Assembly (NCBI GenBank): GCA_947000775.1
Contig: CAMQGK010000115.1
Coordinates: 480,501 to 544,500 of the forward strand
Direction of reading: 5' to 3'
DNA length: 64,000 bases
Origin: Pterois miles
Taxonomy: Eukaryota; Chordata; Actinopteri; Perciformes; Scorpaenidae
Both the position numbers and the translations under genes were made by a program. How positions within the stretch are numbered: the stretch's first letter is position 1; each line of letters starts with the position of its first letter. Shown one piece after another: positions 22,775-34,289 of the stretch. A model generated the notes under the pieces. It worked only from the letters and a program-made list of their open reading frames with translations. It had not been told where the DNA came from and did no database searches.

Positions 22775-25565
22775 AATTTGTATATTTGTGTATCTTTGTA
22801 TTCCTGACTAGAGAGCGCTGAGCCTGTACTCCAGAGTTTTTATAACCTGTGGCTAAATCTTATGTGTGTGGCTAAATCTGCGAGCGGCGAGCCGTCGTCT
22901 GCAGCCGGTAGCCGGCGCAGAGGTAGCAACACTAGTCATGTTCACATCACTTGTAAATAATTGTGTATTGCACGAAGCCATATGAGCGAACTGTGAACAG
23001 TCTTTGTTTGGCAGTTTCAAGTGCCTCAGGTATGGAGAGTTTGTTGTACTTCCTAGGTGCCCCTTTATTCACCATGTTCCCTTTCTGGTAGCTGCTAACT
23101 GCTCTCCATGTTGCCCTTATCTTAGTCTAACTGTGGGTACTGCTTGTTATGTCCCGAACCCATCTTCCATCCAACCCAAAGATCACTGCTCACTGTTGGG
23201 ATTGTCTTCTGCAGATCTTTCTGAAGGCAACGCAGCTTCAGTATTCGCCGGTGGTCCTACGTCAGCAGCTCTTGGTACCCAATCTCGGACTCCCCCTTGT
23301 GGTAGCATTGCTGTAGTATTTCATCAATGTCTACTTGTCAGAGTAGCTTTTGCTTACAGATGTTGGAACACTGGGCTAACAGCTGTTTCTTTGTTAGCCT
23401 TGATTGTGGGTTTCGAAGTCACCATTGGTCCCACATTCCCTGCATGTTTCCCCTCTCTGGGGTTGCTTGTAGGCCTGCTAGCATTAAGGACATTGCCTGA
23501 GGAACCCCGTCTTCCGTGTCCAAGTCAGTGTCACTAACGACTGTACTATCCAGCTATATACGCCTGTCGGCTCAGACCTCTCAGGGTTGCAGTGAATACA
23601 CAATTATTGAAAAAACGATTTCAGTAACTGTTTCATACCATGGCTGACTGCAAAAGGCATTTGTGCCACCTTTTGGCCGTTGTCATGGCTCAAACACTGA
23701 CGTCCACAGAAAAGTTTGGTTTCACTTTTAACTGAAGCATCTGCAGATTAATCCCATTATTCCCCATTATGTTATGATCCATTACAGTTAGACAAGATTA
23801 CAAGGTTGCAAGATGATATATTCGCCGCCATCTTGGCTGTAAGGCAGCTGGAGGGAACAACTGAGCGAGATCCAAGTCTTCTTTGTTGGGGAGCTGAGAG
23901 GGAGACACCTGGAAGAGACCTGCACTCCTCTGAGTTTACTTTTCAAGTTTCTTTTGGACTTGAGCTTCTTACAGTTAGAGTACATGTACAGCTCAGTTTC
24001 ACCACAGGAGACAATATCAGAATCAGAAATAATTGTATATATTTCACTGTATACGTGTATTCACATGCATATTGTATGTACTTTGTCAAATATGTCGGGA
24101 GAAAAAATACACATATTTATTCTGCTCTTTCATAAAATATATGGTATGCCTCGGACTGAGAGATATGCAGTCTAAAAAAAATCCATTTCTTTAAGATTAA
24201 AAAATGTACCATGCAATATGTGACTGTAAATATCACACTTATATATTCTGTTCATATCGTCTAATTAAAAAGACAGTTTAGGTTTGGAAGCAGCACAGAA
24301 TCCAGATTTTTTTCTTGAGTGATTTATTCCACTAATCCAGGATGGTTTAAAATATTAATAGGTCTTCCATAAACACAGGCACAGGGTAGATTTTCATCCT
24401 TCAAGTTAAATTAATATCATGGATGCGAATGTTTGTGTCTTTCTACAGTGTGTATGTACAGTATGCATGTGTATTGTATTTAGCGTGTGTGCTGTATGGG
24501 TAACTTCCACTACATGTGTCTGCGGCAGTAAATTAAATCGCTTGTGTGGTTTGAAGAGGGCCTTAGTGAGAAAATGGCTGTGTTGAGAGAAGAGCTTTCC
24601 ACCAGAGAGAAACAGAGAAAGAGGAAAGTCTGCATGCATTGTGTGTGTGTGTGTGTGTGTGTGTGTTATGTTATGGCAATCAGCCTGCATGAATTTGGAA
24701 AGGTACAAGCACAAACTGTGCTCTCTTGTCTCTGCACTATTTCAGCAACTCTTACTTCCTCGTGCATCACACAGACCCAGTACACCTCCCTCTCTCTGCC
24801 TGCGTCTCTCTCTGTTTTTCTAATTGGTGTGCAGCATCCACCCACCAGCTGTCAGGAGAGGGCCCCGTCGCGGAGCTCCGAGCCAGCCAATTACTGTCGA
24901 GGCAGGCTTACACCGCTAGGACCCAGTCAGACATCCAGAACCTCCCGGAGGGCTCTGCAGAGGCCGCCCAGTGACAGGGAGGGCAAAGCGGGTCAAACGC
25001 CACTGCACCCCCCCCCCCATTCATTTTAATGGATCTGACAAACACGAACAGCTCAGAGCCGCGGGTCTGGAGAGGGAGGGAGAGGAAATGTGAGGTGAGG
25101 AGGACAAGAGAAGAGATGTGGTGAGAGAGAGAGGGAGGGAGGGACAAACAAGCCAAACAAAAAGAGTGCAGAGCGTGAGAAGACAGAAATGCAGCTGATT
25201 ACACATCAAGCATGTCCCTGAGTGGTGAATCTGAGGAATGCAGCAGTTTGGAGGAAGAGATCAGAGGCGGCTCGATCAGAGATGATAGTGAAATTAGAGA
25301 CGGGTCACAGGTGGAAAACTGGACAAGAGAGGGACTGAAGACGAGGACTGGGCCACCAGTTGGGTTTCAGTGAGGTTTATCTGTCAAATTAAACCTACAT
25401 GCTCCCATTTTAGCTGAAGTAAATGTGTAGACTGGCCAAGAGTAAAGCAGCAAGGCTTTATCTATTTTTTATTTTACATGGGAGTCAATTACACTTGATG
25501 TACTGACGTGATCAGCAAAGCATTTCAGATGTCTCCACTTTGGCAACCCAAAGCGCCTTATTTCA
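22775..25565. other. No gene recognised; one unexplained open frame
   Basis: The stretch includes a 177-codon plus-strand open frame at 23,004-23,537 that is not in a simple repeat. It has no domain I recognise, and a hydrophobic segment near its end could be chance. A GT array lies at 24,641-24,666. Purine-rich tracts occur at 25,065-25,150. No other element was identified. Confidence 0.35.
24641..24666. repeat. (GT)n microsatellite
   Basis: Pure GT array of 26 bp. Confidence 0.9.
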
Positions 25566-25572
25566 AGTGTTT

Positions 25573-25808
25573 TAAGATAAGATAAGATATTCCTTTATTA
25601 GTCCCACAGTGGGGAAATTCAGTTTTACACTCTGTTGTTCACACAGTACATATACATGTCAATGGAGAGATGTCAGAGTGAGGGGGCTGCTCCTGACAAG
25701 CGCCCAGAGCAGCTGGGGGTTTGGTGCCTTGCTCAGGGGCACCTCGGCAGTGCCCAAGAGGTAAACTGGCACCTCTCCAGCAACCAGTTGGTCTTGGTCC
25801 ATGGGGGA
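25573..25808 (-). mobile_element. tRNA-derived SINE, 5'-truncated
   Basis: From the left: (TAAGA)n, cctttattagtcccacagtg, gctgctcctgacaagcgccc, ggcacctcggcagtgcccaa, tggtccatg. The body is near-identical to the copies at 21.6 and 62.2 kb, but the tRNA head (both pol III boxes) is missing. A solo LTR starts 5 bp beyond. Confidence 0.85.
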
Positions 25809-25813
25809 CTTTC

Positions 25814-26328
25814 TGTGACGCCATCCTCTGTTTTAAGTTATATATTGTATTGCTTCTTTCTTGTGTTTCATTTCATTATTTTCCATTTCCTGTTTTATTT
25901 TGACATTACTAACCTCCCTCTCGTTTCAGATCACTGCACTTCCTGCCCTCATGTGTTCCACCCCCTTGACCTACTTTCCTGCTCTGCACAGGTGTTCTGA
26001 CTCGTCTGGTCCCGCCGCTGATTGTGTCCACCTGTGAAGCGTTCAATCACTCCTCTTGTATATAATGTGTCTGCTCCCCTCCTCATGTTGCCAGATTGTA
26101 TTTGAGCCCTATGGTGAAAGTCATTCTCGCGTTCTCTCCTCGTGCTTGCCTTTTCCTGTTTTTTGACCCACTGCCTGTCTTAGACCCTGCCTCTCGCTTA
26201 GCGCTTACTGGATTTGTTTGTATTTTGGACTGTTTACCTGTGTACCGAACCGATTGTATTAAACCTGCTTTTGAAATGTTCTCAAGTCGTGCGTTTGAGT
26301 CCTGTTTCATACTGACCCGGGTGTTACA
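25814..26328 (+). mobile_element. Solo LTR of an LTR retrotransposon
   Basis: A 515-bp segment begins TGTGACGCC and ends GTGTTACA, i.e. TG...CA termini, and is bracketed by the 5-bp direct repeat ctttc (25,809-25,813 and 26,329-26,333). It contains a TATA-like tgtatataatg near 26,058 and an attaaa polyadenylation-type signal near 26,258. The wording (ttcctgttttattttgacat, tactaacctccctctcgttt) is familiar from LTRs in teleosts. No internal coding region is present, so this is the recombination product of a former full element. Orientation follows the TATA-then-polyA order. Confidence 0.75.
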
Positions 26329-26339
26329 CTTTCTGTGTG

Positions 26340-26985
26340 GGACTTTCTTACACAATTAAAACATGTCTGTAGATTACAAGAGTTTTATGAGTTAAAACAT
26401 GGAACATAAGTTTTATGATTTACAAAAGTTTTATGATGTGGAAATCCATCTGTTTCACATGCAAAGAAAACATTAGAGACGTGCTCATGATACAACTTCA
26501 GAAAAATCGATGCATGACACACATTCATCAACCTGCTTTAGTCTCTCCCTCTTGCACCAACATGCACAAATTCAATTTCTTTCAGCAGAGTGCTGCAGAG
26601 ATAAAGTGTTTTTGTAGGCCAACCAGGAAGTTAGCATTACCCTGGTTCCCTCCACAAAGAGCTAATGACATTTTTCCATTAGGTTTTGGATTAAAATAAA
26701 ATAAGCTCTTCTCCACAATGAACACCACTTTTATGATTTTTGAAGTGTTTTAATCACCATAAGTAAAAAGCTAACGTCACGCTAATAACAAAGTGCACAC
26801 GGTCACCTGACGTCACCACTGCTGCGATAACGGAGGATGAGTTGACGTGATGGCGTTTAGTGGTCTCATTTAGACACTTGTTAGCAACCATTTTTGAAGA
26901 TGGCTTAAAGCTTCAAAGTTAATGAGTGGGATATTTACTGTCATATTTTGTATTGTTGAACAAAACATTAAAATCTCTTAAGCTT
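26340..26985. other. No gene seen
   Basis: Unique sequence with a small ladder of aagttttatga repeats at 26,380-26,435. Confidence 0.4.
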
Positions 26986-27002
26986 GTATTAAAGGTCCAG
27001 TG

Positions 27003-27652
27003 CAGGGATGTTAATAGTTAAACGTTTAACCATTAACCAACATTAAGAATCTTAACAGATTAAACATTAAAGATTAAATAAAAGCTGAGCAAAATTCAGT
27101 GTCTTGTCACTTAAAGGAGAATAGCTGTTCCACCTCAACAGCTCCCCTTAAGAGAGTCTGAGCCAGTGTTGCTAACGGCAGGGCTAACCGCCTTCACTGC
27201 TGCGTTCACAGCTACAACGCCACCGATAACCACACCGTCTCTGGACCGGGCGCTCACGAAAGTTACGCCGTGGTCGCTGGGTAGTCCCGAATTTCCCTCC
27301 GGGATTAATAAAGGTTCATCTTATCTTATCTTATCTTAGTACAGGCTGACAAACAGCTGACAACCTCGCAGCTGAAGTAATGATGTGGTGGAGAATTACT
27401 GGGACAACACAGCGTCATGGCTGCTCCAGTAACCCTCCCAGACGGATGAACCGAGGACTCTGCTGCGCTCATACGCTGCAGCTGGTGATAAATGATGGAT
27501 TTAACCTGTTTGTGCATCAGCTTTTTGTTGCAGCAGGGTGGCTCATAAGGCACTAACAATAGCACCGCTGCGTCTTCTTGTAGGTTAACGGTGAGTTATC
27601 GGTTAGACAGGGTGGGTTATCAGTTTAAAGAAATTCAAAATTAGCATCCCTT
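27003..27652. mobile_element. Non-autonomous hAT-type element
   Basis: 650 bp flanked by the perfect 8-bp duplication gtccagtg (26,995-27,002 and 27,653-27,660), the length expected of hAT transposons. Terminal inverted repeats are CAGGGATGTTAAT on the left and, read inward, AAGGGATGCTAAT on the right, differing at the first base and one internal base. No transposase frame is visible, and the element carries a truncated LINE tail (27,283-27,335). The host repeat shows that this insertion is younger than the MITE-like element. Confidence 0.8.
27283..27335 (+). mobile_element. LINE-type 3' tail nested in the hAT element
   Basis: cccgaatttccctccgggat, TAATAAAGGTTCATC and TTATC units, identical in layout to 10.99 and 32.42 kb. 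It is the innermost of three nested layers. Confidence 0.7.
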
Positions 27653-28084
27653 GTCCAGTGTGGAGGATCTGGTGGTGTCTTGCGCTGAGGTGAGGAGATT
27701 GCAGCCAACTGAAGCTTCTCCTGTGTGCCCAGCCAACAGCAATGACCCGGACTGGAGACATCTGCTGTTAGAGTAGACTAGGTCATTTGGAGTCGAGCTA
27801 ACACGTAGAGTGTGGCGTACATGGGAAATGAGTGGTGAAGCAAGAGAGAGAGAGAGAGTGGCGGCGACAGGAGCGAGTAACGTTATCGACTGCGGTCCAA
27901 GCAGGAAACGTTAACAGAGTTTGGTTTGTCTGTTCTGGGCTACAGAGCAACATGGTGGACTCCACGAAGAAGACCTGCTTCCTATGGAGATACAAACAGT
28001 TCATTCGAAGATAACAAAGCCACAACAACTAAAACAGAATTATTAATATTATGTTCCATTTATGCCTATAAATCCTTTTAACCA

Positions 28085-29380
28085 CAGACTTCATTTCAAA
28101 CATAAATAAAATAAAATAATACAGATTTCCATACGAGGCAACAGGAAGTGCAAAAATGCGAACTCCTTGGTAGGTGTGAGGACTCGTTCCTGCAGAACTT
28201 CATCAAGGTCACTTTCATTTCACTAATGTTGTTGCTCTCAGTCAGGATAGGTAAAAATAATGCATTACTGCATTACTGCACATTGCTTGGCGATTGTTCT
28301 TGAAATGGATGCATGTGAAAATATTAGCATCAGGAAAATGTTTTCTCTCAGGAATGAAAAGGTATGAGTTGACCTCTTCAGCAACAAACTGGTGTGACAC
28401 TTCTGTACTATACATTTTTGCCATGAAAATATCCAGATTAGGGCACAATCAGTTCTGCTGTTTTTACAATAGAAGCCTAGAAACCATCTTTTTTTGTCTC
28501 TTCACTTCCTCTTTTCCAACTTTTGTGCCACTAAAAAGTTTTTGAAGGACTTAATAAGTCTGTTTTGAAACTCTTACATCTAATATAACTTCGAAGCCGA
28601 GCATTGGTACCTGCAGAAATCAGAGGAAAGAAGAGAAAATGACTGTGGCACTTCCATACCACAAGGAAATCAGCAGCACACAGCAGAGTCGAGGGGAAGT
28701 AGCTTCAAATAGATTTAATGAGACCTAATAATTGTACAATCATAAAAATTGTTGTGTTCACACACTCCCAATTTGCTTCTCAGTGAAGGAAATGAAAGGA
28801 AGCACTGATAGGAAAAAGACGTGCAGGCTCACAGATACAAAATGACGAACAGAGAGTGAAGACATGCATGTCTTTAAACGTTAATGCTGTTTGAAACAGC
28901 ACTGCACCAGAGCTTAATCAACTCAACACTATGTGAACTAACTCAACACTCACAGAAAAGATAAGAAAACATCTTATTTGGAGTTACATCAACTCCTGTG
29001 TCCTGCAAACATGGCGACTTTGTCAAGTTTCTTCTAGGACTTTAATATCAATGTAGTGGCACAAAGAACTTTAACTTTATCATATTATCTATGTTTGGAT
29101 GTAGTGTGATGACATTTGTCTTGATATGCATTTTGTCTATTTTTAAGAGTAGCACCAACGCAAATTCAACTGTGCTGACATGGCAATAAGCACCTGATTC
29201 AGCTGTCATCAGCTCATTAAATAGGTGTTATCAGTCGCTGTAAGCCCCATAGATGTGGGTCATTAGGGGCCTACTAGACCTACTAGGTTGTCAAAGTGAA
29301 AGTGAAGCTTAAAAGCAACACGTTACACACAACATGTAAAACTGAACGAAACATCACATCACAAAAAAACCCCAACAACT
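28085..29380. other. No gene seen
   Basis: Unique AT-rich sequence. No repeat or exon recognised. Confidence 0.4.
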
Positions 29381-29388
29381 GTAACATC

Positions 29389-29640
29389 TATAAGTTTAGA
29401 CAAAAAACTACTTCTTTAGGTTTAGACAACAAAAAACCTATAACATCTATAAGTTTAGGCAAAAAAACCTACTTCTTTAGGTTTAGGCAACAAAACTACA
29501 ACTTCTATAGGTTTAAGCAAAAAAAAAAAAAACCCTACACATATAAGTTTAGGCAAATAAACTACAACTTCTTTAGGTTTAGCAACAAAACTACAACACC
29601 TTTAGGTTTAGGCAACAAAATCTGCGTACAAAAAAAATTG
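29389..29640 (-). repeat. Minisatellite derived from family C
   Basis: Imperfect units of roughly 37-40 bp built around tttaggtttaggcaacaaaa with ctacaacttc or ctataagtttaggcaa. The unit is the reverse complement of the family C text ttgttgcctaaacctaaa. A-runs vary in length between units. The 145-codon Lys/Asn/Thr frame crossing it is an artefact. Confidence 0.8.
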
Positions 29641-29641
29641 G

Positions 29642-29657
29642 GTATATATATATGTAT

Positions 29658-29727
<70 letters not shown>
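29642..29727. repeat. (TA)n microsatellite
   Basis: A TA array with a central poly(A) break at 29,657-29,671. Confidence 0.9.
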
Positions 29728-29729
<2 letters not shown>

Positions 29730-29730
<1 letters not shown>

Positions 29731-30530
29731 TGATTGTAAATGTTGGCACTTATTCAGCTGTACAGAGAGAGAGGGGAGAAAATAGTAGAAACAACCTCAA
29801 AGGTCACGTCATGTCCTGAACGGGTCATTAACAGGGATTTTATTAATTATATGAAATCTAAAGGTAAGATTGACTTTTAAGGAAGTGCAGTTATGATTGC
29901 AGGACGATCTGCCTTCCCGTCACCAGCACCCAGCTGCCTAATGTGGCTAACACTCCACTAGCACCGAGCCCTTCAGTTGACTCTGTGAGGCTGTTAAAAC
30001 GGCGCCGACCTCCCACAATGCACCGGGTGTTGCTGTGGAGAGCCACTGGGGACAGCAGCAGTCAGAGACATGGTGAGAGGACCTAAGGGAAATTTAAATG
30101 GAAATCACTGGACTGCATAATGTCTCGGCGCTAACACAGACACACTCTGGCCTCACCATATCTGGCATTTCATCCCATCTGTGTGATTGTTCGACTAAGT
30201 TGCCACTGAGGCTACAGATGTGAGCGGAAAACATCACTCACTCTGTATGGACTTATTTGTGTTTTACACATAATGAGTAATAAAACTAATTTGCAATGTA
30301 ACTGAAGTAAAAGCTCAAAAAGGGAAATCAGCTACAGTTACGGAGGGAGGGATTCTCCATTTGGACCAAAATGAACTGCCACAAGAGGGAAACACATATT
30401 TTTACACATTAAAGCCACGGCGAGCATCTAATTCTACCCTTTTCTCCTCAACTTTATGTTTATATAGTACTAATCTGCATTTTCTCTCACTGAACATGCT
30501 TCATGTATTATACATGTACAAAATGTGCTT
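29730..30530. other. No gene seen
   Basis: Unique sequence; no feature recognised. Confidence 0.4.
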
Positions 30531-30559
30531 GTAGCAACTAAAGCGTGATCTGCTTTTTA

Positions 30560-30715
30560 TGGTTATGCTTTAGCACCTAGTAAGGATTCGAAAAAAACAT
30601 ATAAATATTGGGTACAGAAGAGAAAGAAAACCTGTGATTAATCACAATTAACTATGGACACTCATGCAATTAATCGTGATTAAATATTTTAATCGATTGA
30701 CAACCATAGTTTTAT
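30560..30715 (-). repeat. Dispersed repeat family E (inverted copy)
   Basis: cctgtgattaatcacaatta, catgcaattaatcgtgatta and ttaatcgattgacaacc: the attaatc ladder also seen, in the opposite sense, at 61.35-61.42 kb. Recognised as a teleost repeat; probably the end of a DNA transposon. Confidence 0.55.
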
Positions 30716-30833
30716 AGCTTAGGCCACCTTTTAACAGCCATCCACAAATAGCTGTTGAGGATAGTACTATAGTACTATAGTACAAGTAATCAGTGGGCTC
30801 AAGTTGGCCGTCAGACAGCAGCAGAGAGGAGGC

Positions 30834-31163
30834 TGGTACTGGTGTTTGGTGCTGGTACTGGTGCTGGTGCTGGTGCTGGTACTGGTGCTGGTGCTGGTAC
30901 TGGTGGTGCTGGTGCTGGTACTGGTGGTGCTGGTGCTGGTACTGGTGGTGCTGGTGCTGCTACTGGTGCTGGTGCTTGTACTGGTGCTGGTGGTGCTGGT
31001 ACTGGTGCTGATGGTTCTGGTACTGGTGGTGCTGGTGCTGGTACTGGTACTGGTGGTGCTGGTACTGGTGGTTGGTGCTGGTGGTGCTGGTACTGGTGCT
31101 GGTGCTGGTGCTGGTACTGGTGGTGCTGGTGCTGGTACTGGTGCTGGTACTGGTGCTGGTGCG
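30834..31163. repeat. Trinucleotide array (GGT/GCT/ACT units)
   Basis: About 330 bp of ggtgct and ggtact triplets. Because the unit is a multiple of three it is open in all frames, giving Val/Leu, Gly/Ala, Trp/Cys and, on the minus strand, Pro/Ala, Ser/Thr and Gln/His frames of up to 195 codons. None is a gene. Confidence 0.95.
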
Positions 31164-31253
31164 AGTTTCCAACTGAGAGCTGACAGTTCAGCACAGTATT
31201 TATCTGAGTCTTGGACTTTCAGCTCCGGGGATGTGAACAACATCAGACGTCTT

Positions 31254-31321
31254 GTGAATTTCCCCACTGTGGGACCAATAAAGGAATATCTTATCTTATC
31301 TTATCTTATCTTATCTTATCT
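31254..31321 (+). mobile_element. LINE/SINE 3' tail, (TTATC)n
   Basis: gaatttccccactgtgggac, CAATAAAGGAATATC, then six or so TTATC units. Same tail as the SINE group. Confidence 0.7.
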
Positions 31322-31324
31322 TTT

Positions 31325-32410
31325 TTGGTACACAGTCCTCTCTACAAGCTCTCGACAGGCTTTGTCAAGTTTGTTTGCCTGTGAAATATAAAAAAGGTTT
31401 CAGGATGGAAAGTCCTTAGAAGTTGTTGAAGGAAAGGACTGTGGTCTGTGTAAAGGAAATATTTAATTTAAGTCTAATGTGTTTTGCCTGGTAAAAGAAT
31501 GTGTTGTGCATCGGGAAATTGAATGTAAAATTTCTGTGTATGTCTCTGTGGTCTTTGAGGACCAGTTAGAGGTTTTAGAGTGATGGTTTATGATGGTTTA
31601 TGAAAGGTGAGGACTTCTGTTTGGTCTTCACTCCTCTAAAGGGCCTTTGAGTTAGCATGTGTTAGGTAATGTACCATCAGACAAAAACTTAATGCACAGA
31701 CTTTATGTTTTTCTTTGATTTTAACAATATTTGGGAAATTGTACTTGTCTTTTTTGGGGGGGGAAACCATAATTGTTGCCATAAATGGTGAAAAAACAAT
31801 ACTGTCTGTAGTGTCAATTTATTGTCTGATGTCTGTAGTTCAGATTATGTGGTAATATCGTTTAATTGAACAGAAACTATCCTCTGTTTGTTTTGGCCAG
31901 GAGTCGCAGATCCATCCATGAGGCCACTTCGGTGTTGAGATGATGTGAGGAACATGAGAACGGTGGATGTTACAGTAAATTGTCCTGTTGAGGTAATCTG
32001 CTCCACTTGATGCTCCACCTGCTGAATCGTGCTCTGCTACATGGATTACAGATGGAGGCTGCATGTTTTATTACGTGACTTGTAAACCACCTGTATAGTT
32101 TACATGTACAGGTTTTGCACTCTGCCTTGTTCACCCTTATTATTTTTTTGTCTCTGCTTTCCTCTTCTGTTAGTTGCCTTGCGATCCATCTTGTGATAAT
32201 GCTGAGGTCCCGACCCACAGGTTGGGGTTATTTCTTCTAAAATGTATTTTCTAATTTCTGCATGAGAAGTTAGTTGAAGAAGCCACTGGAGCTGAAAAGG
32301 TTAATCTACTTTTATTACTGTAATTACAGCATTTAATCTTCAAAGTGTGTTTTTTTGGTGCAACAGGAGAATGACGATTGCTAACGACATCTGAACAGGT
32401 TAAGGGTGGA
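31325..32410. other. No gene seen
   Basis: Unique sequence; no recognised element. Confidence 0.4.
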
Positions 32411-32417
32411 TGGTATA

Positions 32418-32480
32418 ATCCCCGAATTTCCCTTCCGGGATTAATAAAGGTTCATCTTATCTCATTTTATCTTATCTTAT
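32418..32480 (+). mobile_element. LINE-type 3' tail, (TTATC)n
   Basis: cccgaatttcccttccggga, TTAATAAAGGTTCATC and TTATC units with two variants. Confidence 0.7.
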
Positions 32481-32484
32481 AAAC

Positions 32485-33155
32485 GGTGTAGAAAGTACAG
32501 CAGCAAGGATTTAACTTATAGCATGAATTGTGATTGTTACTTGGTCCCTCATTTCACTTGACCACAAAATAATTTAGAATAAAAAAAACGGTGAAAACAC
32601 TCATGTTTCTGTCAGCAGACTGAATCGTCCCCATGTTGGACATGAAGTTACCAAATATGAGAAAACTGAGTGCCTTTTCCTACATGTGGAAAATAAGACA
32701 GAAAAAATAAAAAAGAAATGGCCACTGTCCAGGCTGACCTTCCGACCGCCTCGTCACTGAAACACCAACCAGATGGGGGTCTGGACAGAAAATGACCCAG
32801 AGAGTGACTGGACAGGAGAAGGCCATATCTCAGGCCCTTAAAGCTGACGAGAAGCAGCACCTGACAGCATGAGAAGAGACGGACGTGGTGGACTCAGCCC
32901 TTCAGCCCTGACGGACTAGCAGTGTGTCACGCCTCAACCTGTGCACCATCTTAATAACACGGACCTCACAAAGGACATGAAGACGGCCATCCTACATCCG
33001 CTGACCCGGCAACAGACGATCGGCTAGACACGGCCTCCCTCGCAGATCCATGTTTCACAACTACGTACGTAGTCAGAACAAAACCTGTTCAATGTAACCC
33101 ACGTGAGTGTGAACCAGGAAGTATAGAGAGCTGCCAAGGCACCGTAGGGAGGAGG
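32485..33155. other. No gene seen
   Basis: Unique sequence; no recognised element. Confidence 0.4.
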
Positions 33156-33159
33156 TGGG

Positions 33160-33295
33160 TGGATGGGTGGGTCAAAGAACGCCGGTTTCCCTGGAAACCA
33201 GTCGTCAACACTGATCTGTTACAGCACTTCAACACTTATTTTAATCCAAACCGCAATCTTTTCCTAAACCTAACTAAGTAGTGCTATTTTGAAAA
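33160..33295 (+). repeat. Dispersed repeat family C
   Basis: gggtgggtcaaagaacgccg...ttttcctaaacctaactaag: head and hallmark both present. Confidence 0.65.
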
Positions 33296-33879
33296 GACTG
33301 GAGCAGTAATTGAACATTTGTAGGAAAACTCATGAAAAACATGTTGTTAAAAAATGTGCTGAGCATAATGAAAAAAAGAGGAAATTTGTGTCTATGTACA
33401 TGAATCATATAGATTTAATTTTGTGACTATTTCACAAACTGCAGTGAGACTGCTGCAACTAGAGAGAAGCTATTTATTTTGCATTTTTTATTATGAGTGT
33501 TGCATTGTGTATGTTGGTTGGGGAAACATAAGTTCCTGTCCTGCTTGAATTTCCTTTTGAATTTGATTATATGCTGATGGATTGTATTGTATTTAAGGTT
33601 ACAACCTTTGGGGCCAAGTAAACATGCACTGAGAGCAGTAAAGATTAGGTTATTTTGGACTACGCAGAAGCAATCATGCCAGTTCCAGCACTACTGTAAC
33701 TGAGGACCAGTTACTCAGGTTGAACAGCGTTTGCATTTTGATTGACAGTGTTTGATCTAGCTGGAGGAAGGAGCCTCCTGTGCTGCTGGACGTGAAGTCA
33801 GTATTTATTTTTACTTTTTTCAGCTTGATTTTATTGTTGTTTTATTGAAATGTGTTTTTCAGAGAGAGAAAGGCTGAGG

Positions 33880-34265
33880 TTTTTTATGCCTCTGCAGTCA
33901 GAAGCATGATGCTTTCAGGTTGCTCATACTGACTAATGAGCGTATGTCCCATTCTCATGAATGTAGTAACTCAGGAAAATCTTGAGGGAATAAAGATGAA
34001 CCGATAAGATGCTGGTGGTCAAAGGTCACTGAGACCTCATGTCCATCCCGTTCTCATGAACATGATATCTCAGGAACACCTGGATGTAATTTCTTCAAAT
34101 TTGGCACAAATGTCCACTTAGACTCAAAAATGATCTGATTAGGATTTGCTCGTCAAAGGTTACTGTGACCTCATTAATCAATGAAATTCATTTGCTGATC
34201 ATGACAATTTCCCACAAATGTCTTTACCCCTGTACTTTACCCCTTCAGAGGCATTTATATTGAAA
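33880..34265 (+). repeat. Dispersed repeat family D (internal tandem)
   Basis: Two to three related units contain catgaacatgatatctcagg, ttcttcaaatttggcacaaa and gtcaaaggtcactgagacct or gtcaaaggttactgtgacct. I recognise it as a teleost repeat. One locus only in this window. Confidence 0.6.
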
Positions 34266-34289
34266 TTTGAAAAAAAACTATTATACCGT

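Larger units (their letters stand above)
26989..28082 (+). mobile_element. MITE-like repeat split by a hAT insertion
   Basis: The left end ttaaaggtccagtg (26,989-27,002) resumes after the insertion as gtccagtgtggaggatctgg (27,653 on) and continues through attgcagccaactgaagctt, gtttggtttgtctgttctgg and cctatggagatacaaacagt to cctataaatcctttta. The same family lies inverted at 17.25-17.70 kb. I recognise it as a common teleost repeat with TTAAAGGTCCAGTG ends; the far end looks internally shortened here. Confidence 0.7.

Noticed and set aside
22299..22821. Cys/Leu/Pro-rich frames on both strands
   Set aside because: By-products of the 15-bp minisatellite.
24840..25010. GC-richer segment that might be an exon
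   Set aside because: No conserved protein and no convincing splice sites around a coherent frame.
30767..31391. Open frames of Val/Leu, Gly/Ala, Pro/Ala and Ser/Thr up to 195 codons
   Set aside because: A triplet-based array stays open in all six frames; there is no non-repeat domain.
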